64,000 bases of DNA from Sciurus carolinensis (Eukaryota; Chordata; Mammalia; Rodentia; Sciuridae): contig NC_062227.1 in NCBI RefSeq assembly GCF_902686445.1, positions 24,854,777-24,918,776 on the forward strand, given 5' to 3'. Below are positions 46,001 to 58,580 of the stretch, piece after piece. Under the pieces are notes generated by a model. It made no database searches, had not been told where the DNA came from, and worked only from the letters and a program-made list of their open reading frames with translations. Made by a program: the position numbers and the translations under genes. Position 1 is the stretch's first letter. Every line of letters begins with the position of its first letter.

Positions 46001-46866
46001 TGGGATGAAAAATTGTGTCTTTTTTTTTTTGCAATTTGACAAATATTATACTAAGTGTCTGTAAGACACAAAAATATTGAAGGTGCAAAAGAAGAGAGAA
46101 ATTTTGGCATTATGGTAACTTTTTTATTGTTGCCCCTACTAGAATCCAAAAAAGCTTAGTTGGTTTTTCCACTAGCCTTAAATCACCTTAGCATATAGTA
46201 TTACATAAAATTATATATGACATATAATATTAGGTTAAATGATATATAAAATGTGACATTATCATAAACATACAAAACATAGCATCAGTATTATTATACT
46301 ACTGTAGCACATAATATTATATTAAGATTATTGTTTTAACTTCTTTTACCTTCTCCTTGTGACTTTACCTTGCCACTCTTTCTAGTTACTTCACTTAATG
46401 TCAAGGTTGGCTTGCCATTGCAGAGAAAGGAAGGATCAAATTAAAGGAAAATGTGTAATTCCTGCTGGTTGTGGAATCACTCACCTTATGCTCAGGAAAT
46501 ATAAACAATTTTACCAAAGTTAGTTAAGTGTGCAGAGTACTAGAACAGTCACTGTCTTGATTGTTGATTCAATATTATTCCTTTATTCCAGGCTGATTGC
46601 CCAGAATGATTTTTATAAAATAAAACTAATTACTTATTTGTTTTCAGAGGGCCAGATTTCTCATGAACATAGTGTCATGTCTGAAAAAGAGCTCTGTTCT
46701 AGAATAAAACAAGATGGTTCCATTGCTCAGGACCTACTGCCCCAAGTGGTCGGTGCTGCTTGCTGGTGCCATGAGACCTGTCAGCTTGGGTTTCCTTACT
46801 GTGAAGAACCCCACCTTCACCAGAAAGCTTGAGCCATGGAGGTGATACCTGAGTCTGCTGAGTGTG
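46001..46866. other. Unique AT-rich sequence
   Basis: 46180-46330 is a TA-rich low-complexity stretch. The 100-codon plus ORF at 46530-46832 shows no family features. Confidence 0.35.
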
Positions 46867-47232
46867 TGTTATGGATTGAATCGTGACCTCCTCATACACT
46901 GAAGTACTAATGCAATACCTCAGAATGTGACTTTATTTGGTGAAAGAACCTGTAAAGAGGTAATTTGTTAAAATGGATTGTTAGGGTTTGTCCTAATCCA
47001 AGTTGACTGTTAAGATCATTGGAAAAAAAATATTAAGATACATGAGAGACACCAGAGATGTGCATACAGAGGCAAGAGTGTGTGGGGACACGGCCAGATG
47101 CAAGCAGGGGAGGAGGTCTCTGCCAGAACCAAATGCCCACACCTTGATCTTGGACTTCTTGCCTCCAGAACTGCGAGAACAACACAACAACAAAAACACT
47201 GCTCAGTAGTATTTGCTGTGGCAGTCTAGCCA
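46867..47232 (+). mobile_element. MLT1-like MaLR LTR, sense
   Basis: 'tgttatggattgaatcgtga', 'cctcagaatgtgactttatt', 'gtaaagaggtaatttgttaa', 'caccttgatcttggacttct' and 'gcctccagaactgcgagaac' are diagnostic MLT1 words in order. Confidence 0.85.
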
Positions 47233-47643
47233 AAAAAATCCTTTAGTTGATGTAATGAGCAATTATCTGGAAATTAATTTCTGAATAATGAAAGGGTTGC
47301 GTGCATGATCATATCTCTTTCCTTAAACAGTGCCTAGTAAGAGCCATTGATGAAAGGACTATAAAATATCAGGCAGAGAAGTGACTACTTAAAGCAAGGA
47401 TTGCAGATGCTAAGCCCCACGACCAGGATGGGTCCTCAACTTAATGAGATCCAGTTCATTTAAACTGTTCACTCCTAGGTCCTGGGCATTCTGTCAAAGT
47501 GGGGACTGTATTAGTTCCAGAAAAAACACTGGAGAAATAAGTTGACAATTATACCACTGGGGTTGTCTCTTCACATATTCTTAGGTAAAAATCTGTATCA
47601 CTTATTGGACAGCATGCAATATAGGTTAAAAGCAGTACTTGTG

Positions 47644-47857
47644 CTGGTCACGGTGGTGCAAGCCTGTAATCCCAGCAGCTTGGGAGCCTGAGGCAGGAGG
47701 ATTTTGAGTTCAAAGTCAGCCTCAGCAATTTAGCAAGGTCCTACGCAACTCAGTGAGACCCTGTCTCTAAATAAAATATATAAGTGGGCTGGGGATATGG
47801 CTCAGCATTTAAGCACTTCTGGGTTGAGTCCCTGGTACAAAAAAAAAAAAAAAAAAA
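47644..47857 (+). mobile_element. Dimeric SINE with TSD
   Basis: 'tcacggtggtgcaagcctgt ... ggcaggaggattttgagttc', then 'gggctggggatatggctcag', then a poly-A. TSD aagcagtacttgtg at 47630-47643 and 47858-47871. Confidence 0.95.
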
Positions 47858-48074
47858 AAGCAGTACTTGTGATAATAAGAAGAGAATGATGGAAATGACC
47901 TTCAAAGTATAGTTTTGATTCATTAAATCGGCATTTCCCTAGTTCCTAAGTTTCACTAGGTCCTATAAGGTCAAACACACTTGTAAAATATTACATGTTC
48001 TATCGCCCTCTTGGAGATTCACAGAGAATATTTGCAAATTAATGGAAATCAGAAAGCACTTTATCTTAAAATTC

Positions 48075-48190
48075 TAAGGCAGTATTTCCCAAACTCACAT
48101 GAAAGCCCCTTGTTTCTTCCCTCCCTTTTGTTTCCCCATATATTTCATTTTAAAAGTCCGTGGAATGTACTTCAGGAAATGCTACATAAC
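48075..48190. mobile_element. Possible hAT-Charlie-type fragment
   Basis: 'ggcagtatttcccaaactca' and 'gtggaatgtacttcaggaaatgct' resemble the inverted ends of short hAT-Charlie elements. Weak, assigned by pattern only. Confidence 0.25.
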
Positions 48191-48746
48191 ATGAAAAGTT
48201 GATTAAATTGCTTTAGGTATACTCCCCAATGGTCGGGGTGTACTGCTATCACGTGTGTGAAATGACACTCTGAGATAGATGTTATATGCATTTTTATCAT
48301 AACTCAATGATTTTATATCTATGAAAGTAAGGTATGGATGCACATCCAGATGAAAAATTTAGTGTCTACTTGTAGGGTTAATTTTACACAGCATAAATTT
48401 CCAATTTATATTCATAATTTGTCCATTTGCAAGTGCAAAATTTGGTACCCGAGTGATCATGTAGAAAAACAGTCTGATGTTGGCAAAGTAAACCACTTGG
48501 GTTCATTAGCCACCTGGCATTCAATGAACACAGCTAGCTGACTCGCTGGTTGGCTTGCAAGGAAGGTTGGAACCCTTTCAGTCTTTCTTCCCTGATGCCA
48601 TTGTTGCAGGAGAATTTGGAGGCATGATTTTAATGGCAAAACCAGGAATATTGAAAGAACATCTGATATCTCCCAAAAGATTATCATTCTAACATACACA
48701 ATTTCTTAATGACTGGCAGAAACCTGTTTTGGCCTAAGCCATTTTT

Positions 48747-48850
48747 ATTTTTTTATTTTATATTTTATTTTTTGCAGTGCTGGGGATCGAACTCAGGGCC
48801 TTGTGCTTGAGAGGCAAGCACTCTACCGACTGAGCTATCTCCCCAGCCCA
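48747..48850 (-). mobile_element. ID element, antisense, young
   Basis: T/A tail, 'gtgctggggatcgaactcag' and 'ctctaccgactgagctatct'. TSD ctaagccattttta at 48733-48746 and 48851-48864. Near-consensus Pol III boxes. Confidence 0.95.
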
Positions 48851-49091
48851 CTAAGCCATTTTTAAAGCCTTCAAGAGTACAAACAACATATCCACTACAC
48901 CATGCTATTCCATAATTGGTTTTCTTTATGAGAAGAACATAGTTTCTCCTTATTTACCTGAATGGTAAATATGTGCCTTGTTGAGAGGCACTTAAATGGA
49001 CTTCTATAATTTGTTTGCAGGTGTGTCTTCAATTTTAAGATCAGTTCATTACAATGATTAACTGGCTCTGGCCAATGGCTATGAGTTTTTT

Positions 49092-49316
49092 GTATTGTTT
49101 CAGTTTTTGCAGTGCCTGGGACTGAAACCAGGGCCTTCCACCTGGTATGCAAGTGTTCTACCTTTGAGCTACATCCCCAGCCCTTGAAAATATTTTTGTT
49201 TTGAGACAGGATCTTGCTAAGTTGCCCAGGCCATCCTTGAACTTGTAATCCTCCTGCCTCAGCCTCAGCCTCTCAAGTAGCTGGAATTACAGATGAGGGA
49301 CACCATCCCTGACTCT
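49092..49316 (-). mobile_element. Dimeric SINE, antisense
   Basis: 'gcctgggactgaaaccaggg', 'tttgagctacatccccagcc', 'gacaggatcttgctaagttg' and 'gtagctggaattacagatga'. A local CAGCCT duplication lies near 49261. Confidence 0.9.
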
Positions 49317-50869
49317 GCCAGTGACCTTGGAAAACACTGTACATTAAGTCAATAAAGGGATAATGTATGATGATCTGAACACAAATACTTAATATAAATT
49401 CAAATATAAAGTACTACTGTATCTTTCCTTCTTACATCTGCATATGTTTATATTTATGTAACCAAAATAAAAAATGGTCAAAATATGCTTTTTGGAGTTA
49501 TAAGCGACTGGATAAATTATGGCACTCAGAATTCCCAGCTGTCTTGAGACTAGACCAGGTGTCACCTTGAATTTGGAAGAGTTTATTTATTAATAATTAG
49601 AAATATCAATATTGAAAACTGATTTTGTGATTGTGACTAATACCAGGCATTACTACAGATCTCAGACCATTCCAAATGGAGAGAAAAAGTCAATTTAATG
49701 CAAAAAGAGCAAAAAGAATCAGTTAGAAAGCTCTTAGTATTCCAGAGTTTCATTAGGTTGGTAAGAATTATGCACCCTATTCTTGTTTAAAGAAATAACA
49801 TTGGTCCTATTCAATGAGAATGTAGAGGAATTTACTAAAAGTTTGCATAACAGGCCTAAAATCATTTCAAATTGTGGACGTTCCTTCCTAATCATTTAGA
49901 AAAGCTGCAAAGACCATATCACATTGAATGCTGGAATGGGTGACTGGAAAAAGGGAAGGAAGGAACGAATTGGTAATTTGGACTCAATGCTGATTATAAT
50001 GGGCCAAGAGGCTTGCTAATTTTTTAAAAATGCTTACAATATTGCCTCTCCTGAAATGTGTTTATAATTGCTCAATTACTAATTTGTGGTCACAGTGGTT
50101 TTTAAAATAGTCTGTAACACACTTGACGTAGGTTCCACATTGTCAATACTACCCAGACTGTTTGTAACAGTTCAGGGGGCTTTGAAAGAACAGTGAGACC
50201 TGGGCTCCCTCCTAAAATAACTAAATATAAATCTTAGAGGGTAAACACCCCCCAACTCCCACAATTCCATGCCCACTGGACTACAATTCTCACCATTTAA
50301 AACTTATTTCAGTTAGTTTCAAGAATGCTAAATAGTAGTAAGATTCTCTTCACTAAAACAAACTAATTCACATTTAAAAAAAATAAATGATGTACTTTGG
50401 TGGATTACCAGGGAAAAATCCTCAAAGGCCCCAAAGATTACCCTCATCAGTTTGCACGAGATTAATTTTCAAAAAATGGAAACATATATGTTAATGTGAC
50501 ATATCTATGTAAATTATACAATCATATAATTAGCACCTTGCGGTTCTTTGGGCAAGTGTCTCCTAAGCTATAGCTGTGAGGCTAGAAACTCTGAAAGTAT
50601 CTTTGAAGAAAGGATGGCTTCCAATTAGAGTGTTTCTCTTAACAAAATAATTAAGGGCTCAGTTGATTTTAATAGCCTGTGGGTGAGAAAAAGAGAAAAA
50701 TGGTAATGTCCTAATTAGAGAATAATATGTTCATGCAGAAAAAAAATGAACACGCACTCACAAAGATGAAAGGATGGGAAATGGGAATGCTTCCTAAGGA
50801 ATGATAGCTCTTGAATGGAATTCAGTACTCTGCCATCACTTAAAGCAATGAAAACATTTTGACATCTCT
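49317..50869. other. Unique AT-rich sequence, repeat-poor
   Basis: About 1.5 kb without a recognisable repeat. 49870-50170 and 50570-50770 look like possible conserved non-coding sequence (see findings). No ORF of note. Confidence 0.4.
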
Positions 50870-51474
50870 ATATTTTTTTTGTTTTTTGCTTTTATTTGTT
50901 CTATTTAGTTATACAGGACAGCTGAATGCATTTCAATTCATTGTACACAAACAGTGTACAACTTTCCATTTCTCTGGTTGTACATGATGTAGAGTCACAC
51001 CATTTGTGCAATCATACATGTATATAGGGTAATGATGTCCATCTTATTCCACCATCTTTCCCACCCCGGCCCCTTCCCCTACCCTCATTCCCCTCTGCCC
51101 AATCCAAAGTTCCTCCCTTCTTCCCTTACCTCACCTCCCCACTTGTGTATCAGCATTCACTTATCAGACAACACATTTGGCCTTTAATTTTTTGGGATTG
51201 GCTTATCTCGCTTAGCATGATATTCTCCAACTTCATCTATTTACCTGCAAATACCATAATTTTATTCTTCTTTAAGGTTGAATAATATCCATTGTGTGTA
51301 TATACCACAGTTTCTTTATCCATCCATGTATTGAAGGGCATCTAGGTTGGTTCCACAATTTAACTACTGAGAATTGAGATGCTATAAACATTGATATGGT
51401 TGCATCACTGTAGTATGCTGATTTTTAAGTCCTTTGGGTATAGGCTGAAGAGTGAGATAGCTGGGTCAAATGAT
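50870..51474 (-). mobile_element. L1 3' end, antisense, 5'-truncated
   Basis: T-rich tail then the L1 3' UTR ('attcattgtacacaaacagt', 'atcatacatgtatatagggt') and the ORF2 terminal region ('cttagcatgatattctccaa', 'gaagggcatctaggttggtt'). The same L1 type as 24214-25038. No intact ORF. Confidence 0.9.
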
Positions 51475-52614
51475 GATTTTTATCCAAAGTGTTTCATTCT
51501 AGTTCAGTCTGGTTCACTCATTTTGATCTATAGAGATTCAAGGGGGGGGGGGAGCAATGTAAATAGAATATATTCTTTACAATGTGCTTTCTTTTGCACT
51601 TAGTAATTGTCCTAATGTGTTCCTAGAGTCAAATTCTCCTAGCTTTGACCTTGAGCTACTTAAAAGGGTACAGAATTATTCCAAATATTGTTTATCAAGT
51701 CTTAGGCTCTTCTCTGGTTTTTGGCTTTCATTTATTTATTTATTTTTGGATCATATTTGTCCCAAGAACTTTGGGAGATTATAAAAGCTCACATAACCAA
51801 TGGCAGGTTTAACTACCTGGAATGTTATTTATCAACTAAAAATAATTTTAAGCCCAAAACGCTTGATACCAAAAATCTCTCTGAATTGGCCAATTTAATT
51901 TCAAGGATGATTTATGTTCTATAAAGGAATGAGGGTGAATTAAAGAGCTCATGTGGTAGAAGTGCTGGAGTTCCGAGGACATAGTTAATCCAAGTAAGAT
52001 AAACAGAAGGACATACAAAATAAATGAATAGAAAAATCATACTGTACTTTCCTCTTGTAAACTGGTCATTATTCTTGTCAAATATCACTTGATGGTTTTT
52101 TTCACATTTAGGATGAAAAGTTCAGACAAAAACAACAAACACACTCAACTAGTTCAAATGGAAATATTATAACCATGTTTAAAAACAGAAGATTTTCTCA
52201 CTAATGCCCATGTGGCAGTTTTCCAACATTGTCCTTAAGACAGACATTCAATTAGTATTTTTTTTTTTGTGGGGGGCTCTTTGTTTCATCCCGAAAACTC
52301 AGGAGAAGGGGAGAAGAATATTTATGGAAAAGAACAGATCCTACTTAACAATCCCTCAACAACATTTATTACATCAAGATGTTCTTAATTAAAGAACCAA
52401 GTAGACAAATCTGAGGCATTTAAAATAAATTGATCAGATTTTGGAATTATAGGGGAGGCTTCTATTCAAAATGGTAGAAAGAGTGCTCACACCCATCTTC
52501 TGCCCACAGTCCCTGTGGAACTTATCAGAAAGATACTTTGAGAAGTAAGCAACCACAAATTAACCTTCAGTGGCTCAGAAGAATTATGGAATATTGGGAA
52601 GTAAGAAGAGGATG
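51475..52614. other. Unique AT-rich sequence
   Basis: No gene recognised. A 10-G run lies at 51543-51552. From about 52450 the text resembles the 5' part of an old HAL1/L1M element. Confidence 0.35.
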
Positions 52615-53016
52615 TGTGTTAGTCAGAATTCTGTCACTGTGACAAAATATCTGAGATCATACACTTAAAAGGAGGGAAGGTTTATTTCGGTTCATGGTTT
52701 CTAGGTGTTAGTCTGTGGTCATTCAGCCCTGCTGACTTTGCCCACGGTAAGGGAGCATGACATAGAGGAGAGCAGTGGCAGAGGAAGCTGTCACCTCACA
52801 ACAGCAGGCGAGCGAAAGAGAGAAAGGGGCTGGGGTCATAGCATTCCGTTCCAGGGCACCTCCCAGTGACTTTCAAGGGCACTCTCCCAATAACTTCCTT
52901 CAATAAGTTTCAGCTCCCAAAGGTTCCATTACCTCCGAATACCATCAGCTGGGGACAGAGCTTTCAACACTTGAGTCTTTGAATCAAGTTTTAGATATAA
53001 ACCCTAACTGCTACCA
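52615..53016 (-). mobile_element. ERVL-MaLR solo LTR, antisense
   Basis: 'tgtgttagtcagaattctgt', 'aggtttatttcggttcatgg', 'ttccattacctccgaatacc' and 'aaccctaactgctacca'. No internal sequence. Confidence 0.8.
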
Positions 53017-53300
53017 TGTCTTTTTAATGCCACAAAATCAAGATCTAAAAGATAACAGAATGAAATAAAGCTGAAGGGGAAAAAAAAGCGAAAGTGTACC
53101 TAAAGAAATGACGCACAACCAAGAAGAAGATCTTTGAGGGAAACTGAGAATAAGTAATAGAAAGACTAAGGTGAATAATAATAAAAACTGATCTCAGAAA
53201 AAATAGAGTTCGTTCAATAAACAGAATAGAACTTTCAAAACAGTCATCTCAGAGAAGTTCTAATGTGGAAGCTATTATGGTTAAAAACTTTTTGATGATA
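53017..53300 (+). mobile_element. Possible HAL1/L1M remnant, part 1
   Basis: A-rich sense-strand text ('aacagaatgaaataaagctg', 'gagaataagtaatagaaaga') continues the HAL1-like text seen before the LTR. Weak. Confidence 0.3.
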
Positions 53301-53306
53301 GATTAT

Positions 53307-53475
53307 TTGTTTATTTATTCATTCATCCAATTGACAAATAAGTATTAGTGCCTACCACATGCAAGGCGATATTCTAGGTACCAGGGATGTAACAGTAACA
53401 CAAATGGACAAAAATCTCTGCCCTCTTGGAACTTATACAAGGGTACAGTGTCAACCAACCAATTAATAAAATACT
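53307..53475 (-). mobile_element. L2-like/ancient LINE fragment, antisense
   Basis: 'tcattcatccaattgacaaa', 'cttggaacttatacaaggg' and 'ggtaccagggatgtaacag' match the reversed ancient repeat with 'tggggatacag...catggagcttac' text. Confidence 0.45.
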
Positions 53476-53561
53476 ATATGTCATCTGAAAATAAAGTAAT
53501 ATGGAAAAAAAATTAAGCCCAGAATGGAATAGGGAGAGTGAATAGTAGGGTTGAAGGCATT

Positions 53562-53759
53562 TTTGTTTTTAATGCGGTATTGGGGTTTGATCCCAGGGCC
53601 TCCAAACTGCTACCAGGTTGAGTCACAATCACAGCACTTTTTATTTCCTTTTGAGACAGTGTCTCCCTAAGTTGCCTGGGCTGGTTTGGAACTTGAAATC
53701 TTCCTGCCTCAGTCTATGGAGTGGCTGCTGTTACAGGAATGTGCCATCATGCCTGGCTG
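53562..53759 (-). mobile_element. Dimeric SINE, antisense
   Basis: 'ggtattggggtttgatccca', 'gagacagtgtctccctaagt' and 'gtgccatcatgcctggct'. Older copy. Confidence 0.9.
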
Positions 53760-54359
53760 AAATCTTAAGTAGAAAAGTCAGGAAAGATTTTTCTGAGAGC
53801 TGATGTACTAAGAGCAACTCAGATATCTGGAGAAGAGTGCTCCAGGAGTAAGGAGAAAAAATAGTGCAAATGTTTTGGGGTGACAGAGTGATTGAAATAA
53901 AGTGAGATGGGGGCAATCTGGAAATCCAGTGATAAAAGAAATAGCAGAGGTCCGTATCAAAGCAGACTTTGTAGGACATGATGAAGACTTTTACTGTTTT
54001 CTGAATGACATGGAAAGCCATCAGAGCAAAGGAATGAAATGATGCTACTTATGTTAAAAAAAAAAATTACTCTGGTTTATGTGTGAACCCGAATGGAGGG
54101 CAAAGGATACATAGTACAGTTAAGGGACAGTGGTGACTTAGACCTGGACACTGGATAAAGTTGGGGAGAAGTAATCAGATCCTCATTAGGTAGAAGTCTG
54201 AATAAATTTGGAAGCAAAACCACATTGATTACGTAAAACCTATACATACATATATATACTTATACATATATTAATGAATGTGTGGAATTTAAAAACTGGA
54301 CACAACTGAAGAGGAAAGTATTAATCTGGAAAGCAAAGATAAGGAAATATTCCATAATA
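53760..54359. other. Unique sequence
   Basis: No gene found. Contains an A run at about 54055 and a TA/CATA stretch at 54240-54275. Confidence 0.35.
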
Positions 54360-54960
54360 TTGACCAAAAAATAATAATAAAAAGATAGATTAACTATGCT
54401 AAAAGTTGAAAGCCATGAATAATAGATACAAAGGATCTAAAACTTATCAAAAAAAGTTCCAGCAAGGAAGAACAGGGAAAATGGTGGAGAAGAAATTAAA
54501 TAGTTAACCAAAGAAAAATTCTTGGAGGTTAAAAAGCAAAACAGTAATATTCCAATTGAAATTTCCAAATAGCAAGGCAAAGGAAAATAACAAAAAACTT
54601 AGAGAGAGAACTCCAGAGAGAAAGTCTGAGCCTAGCATCAACTTCTCACTAGAAACCTTAGACATTATACCTAAATGAGACAATTCAAGGTTCTGAGGGA
54701 TGAAGAAAAAAATTCAGAAAGAAAAAAAAAAAAACTCACAGCATAGTAGAAAAATAGACAGGAGTTCTAAATAAAAAATATGCAGAGAAAAATGCAAATA
54801 GCATTTAAACACATCAAAAGATTCTCAACCCTGCTCAGCATATGAGAATTGCAAACTAAAATTAAAATTATGCAGTGATTTCTATTTATTAAAGATATAG
54901 TGAAGCTCATTTTTAAAAAGTGAAGCTAAAACTTTTAAAACAGTAAATAATCAACTTTTA
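54360..54960 (+). mobile_element. Possible HAL1/L1M remnant, part 2
   Basis: 'gaaaaattcttggaggttaa', 'ttctcactagaaaccttaga' and, at the 3' end, 'attctcaaccctgctcagca' with 'gagaattgcaaactaaaatt' resemble HAL1/L1M coding-strand sequence. All frames are broken. Confidence 0.4.
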
Positions 54961-55897
54961 AAATATCCTTATAAAAATGTAAATACCAGGTGTATGTTAT
55001 TCTAATGCAAAGAATTATCAGGTTAAACTCACAGAAGTAAAAAGTTACTCAAAAAATAAATACATTAAAATGGGAAGCATGTAATTGATCTTGAAAACAT
55101 TTTAAAGCAATTATGTCATTAAATCTTTCAAAGCATGATCTTAATAAATAAAGTGATCCAGGACACCACTACTGAGTTGTGAATGGAATATTGAGCAAAT
55201 GTTTTCAGCTGCTGCAAAGTCCTTTCTGACCTCATAGGAACAGTGAGCAGACAGAATGCCAAATATTTCCAATGAACACCATCACCTTCAAACATTATCT
55301 TTTGTTAAGTTGGAAGAGATAGTTTTCAATAATTTTTTTTTGTAGCACAGCCTGCAATATTTTCATCCATAGGAAACTTTAATCCATATCCGACTCATCT
55401 TTGACTTATTTCATTGAATATAGAAGGACTTTCCTGTGCAGTTTTACTTTAAGAGTTTTCCACATCATCACATCAGTGATTCAATTCTTTGGAAGTCTTT
55501 GAACTCCAGTAAGGATTATACTTGGGGTAGAAGCTTTACAGCACCACACACCAGACTTAATGGGACTCATGCAGACTTTGTCCTATCTCAACTTGCAGAC
55601 CACTCCTTCCCCCACTTTTTAGGCATAAATTCATATAATTAAATGATTCAGAATTCAGAATGATTCAGAGAAATAATGAAATTCAATCCCTTCTTCACAT
55701 ATCATATTTTACTCTTAAAAAGCACAATATGCAAAAAGACAGGATTATACAAACCCAACATTAGAACATTTGCTCATTTTCATAATCTGTAAATTGGCAG
55801 TAATAATAACTCATCATCTTTGTGGGAGAATTACAAAGATAATGAAAACAAATATTGAGTGCTAAAAGGTATTTTATAACTTACTTCAGTTTTCCTT
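54961..55897. other. Unique AT-rich sequence
   Basis: Nothing recognised. Confidence 0.4.
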
Positions 55898-56027
55898 TCT
55901 TTTTTTCTTAGTTGTAGATGGACACAATATCTTTTATTTTATTTGTTTTTATGTGGTGCTGAGGATTGAACCCAGTGCCTCATGCGTGCTTGGCAAGCGC
56001 CCTACCCAAGAGCCACAAACCCAGTCC
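55898..56027 (-). mobile_element. Long-tailed ID-like SINE, antisense
   Basis: 'agttgtagatggacacaata' is the reversed unique tail, followed by 'gtgctgaggattgaacccag' and 'cctacccaagagccacaaac'. Confidence 0.9.
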
Positions 56028-57469
56028 GGTTTTTCTTTTTTTAATGAAGATATGGGCACTTCTGTGAGAAAAATATGGAGGTGGTACAAAATAAAGTTGG
56101 AATTTTAGTCATATTGGATGAATACTTTGATCAGCAGTGTCCAGCATTATTGCTGGTAAAGATATATTTTTTTAAAAGTAGGGTCTTGTCAGCTTCATTA
56201 TGAGATTTTCTTCAATATTGTGTAGTGTCAATAAATCTGCCCCAAAACAGAGAAATGGAAGGAATTTTAGTGGGGATTCAGTGATATAAAATTCAAGTTT
56301 TTTCCTGGCTTTGTATGTAGCAGAGTGGTTTTGGTTATAGGGGGTCATCTTGCTAAAATGGCAATAATGACACTTGCCCACTCTCAATCGCTCTCTTTCT
56401 TCCTCTTTCTCTCTCCTCTATTGTAAAGATAAGTGGACTGAATCTGTTGAAGGGATTTGAGAAGAATTGATATAAGAACACTGTTCTTAGCATTGTATTT
56501 ATCAGGACTTATTTCCAAGAGTAAAGACATTTTCTACCTAACTCATGACCTGACTTGGTACAGACTTTCCAAGCATTTTCAAACAATATCACAAATCATA
56601 TTTGACTTTAAGGCCAAAGTAGTTTCGAAAGCTTCCTTCTTTGAATTACCATAGTTAAAAAGCTCCCTCTCACACTGAGACCCTCAACACCCATTTTATA
56701 TTCAAATAGGCAGTGTTTTCCAGGGCTCAACCCAATACCTCCACGCGTGCTGGTTCAGACTAGATGTCTGAAGCCTGTCAGAATGACAACAAACACTGGG
56801 TGTGTTTTCCCCAACACACAAGGAAGGATGGCTGCTCTCAAGGTCATTTCTCCTTAATAATCATACATTAACTTTTTTAAAAAAGACAAGATATTCTTTA
56901 TGTGATCTTTAATATGTAATGGACATTGGGCAACCTAATAACTGAGGAAGTCATGGGATTCAGCCTAGAACTTCCAAAGGACCACCTCTTCATGGCCAGG
57001 TGATAGCATGTTCCAGGCTGAGGAATATCTCAGTTCATGCTGTTGAACTGTGGCAGATGCAGCTCCAAAGACACATTATAAAAAACCCTAGCCACAGAGC
57101 AGTTCTAATGAGGTTTCAAATGATGTATCTTTGTCCATCTTCACCTCCTGGTAACTATGCCACTGGAAACCCTAGCTGTATTTAGCTAATTTCTGCTCTG
57201 CACATGGCAGGTGGAAGCTTCCAGAAGGGATATGCTCAAGTTGATTGGGAATATCTACTAAATCTACATCTCTTGTTAGATTTTTCTACCCTTCTTGGGT
57301 GTTGGAACTCTTAGGGTAATAGGCTTCTAAGGCCTCACATCAATATTTGATCTCAAATACCTCAGGAGGGGGTGGATAAGAATCGGAATTCAATAGCCAA
57401 TATGTTCCCAGAGAAAAGACTACCTGAGCATTTTCACATGTGGGGATCTTTCTTAGTGTAAATTTCTTT
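56028..57469. other. Unique intergenic sequence
   Basis: No gene or dated repeat recognised. Confidence 0.4.
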
Positions 57470-57563
57470 CCTTTTTTTTTTTTTTTTTTTTTTCTTTTTT
57501 TGTGGTGCCAGGGATTGAACCCAGAACCCAGCTCTCTTCCAACTGAGCTATATCCCCAGCACT

Positions 57564-57594
<31 letters not shown>
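57470..57594 (-). mobile_element. Short ID-like SINE between poly-T tracts, antisense
   Basis: T-rich tract, 'ggtgccagggattgaaccca', 'aactgagctatatccccagc', then a second T tract of about 27 bases. The middle of the element (A-box to B-box spacing) is shortened. Confidence 0.75.
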
Positions 57595-57954
57595 CATTTC
57601 TTCTTTGCTTAGTTGGTTGGCTAGTTGAAAACTGCTAGTCTCTCTTATGATTCTGGAGCTGGGAGAACCATCATAATAGGTATGCTTTTCATCTTCCACA
57701 AAAATTATAATATTGAATTTGCTTTGAATGAATATCTTTTCTTTTTTAACATTGGATGCAAATTGTTATAATTTTATATTATTTCCATACACATTTCAGA
57801 AAATGTAGCTCAAGAAATTTTCTAAATAGCTGGGAGATGTGCAGAAGATACTTTTACATTTGTCAAAAGAAAGACTTTTTTAAAAAGATGGAGTCCATAT
57901 CTTCAGTTTACCATGGCTCATGAAACAGGTTACCTGAGAATCAGGTGAGGGAGA
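57595..57954. other. Unique sequence
   Basis: Nothing recognised. Confidence 0.4.
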
Positions 57955-58439
57955 TGTTGAAGGGCGTAAGCAGCCAGGGCAAGATGGCGAGTGAGTGAGG
58001 AGGTCAGGGGAAGGGCAGAACTAAGGAACATGAAGAGAGTCTTCTAAGGAAGTCAGCTTCCTGGTTCACGAAAGTGCTTGTGGACACAAGTTGGGGACTC
58101 AGTCAGACAGACACTTCCATACTCACACCCCTAAGTGGGAGGTTAAAAAAACCACACAACTAAAACAGACATAGTAGACAGGAATAGTGAGGAGAGCCTG
58201 GATAGGGGAGGAGATAAGGAAAGGAGGAAATTTCAGAGACCATTAAAAAAAAAAAAAAAAAAAAAAAGCCAAAACTTCCCCACTGGATTCCTAGCTCTGG
58301 GGCCCCTTCTCTTTGAAGTCTATCGCTATCAATTTTGCAATAAACCTGCTGCTTGCTTGATATCTGTGTCCTGTTCTTTAATTCTTTGCTGAACAGAGAC
58401 AACGAACCCAGTACCCCTAGATGGTAACACAGGGTTGCC
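57955..58439 (+). mobile_element. Candidate ERV LTR (class I-like), sense
   Basis: Starts 'tgttgaagggcg' and ends 'gatggtaaca'. The block 'gctctggggccccttctctt' then 'ttttgcaataaacctgctgc' and 'ttgcttgatatctgtgtcct' looks like an R/U5 with the polyadenylation signal AATAAA at about 58339-58344. A 23-base A run at about 58244-58267 lies inside. Matching TSDs were not found, so the outer limits are uncertain. Confidence 0.45.
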
Positions 58440-58479
58440 TGTGGGAAAGAACACTGACCCAGAAATCTAACTGGAGCTT

Positions 58480-58580
58480 GAACCCCAAGATGATGCTTCA
58501 TGCTGCAGAATTGTTGGAGAATGACCCAGAGGCCCAGTGCAGCGCCTGACATCTGTGGGTACTCAATATATGTGCTTCCA
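58480..58580 (+). mobile_element. Possible MIR/L2 3' fragment
   Basis: 'cagcgcctgacatctgtggg' followed by 'tactcaatatatg' parallels the 'cctggcacatagtaggtgctcaataaa' end of MIR/L2. Weak. Confidence 0.3.
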
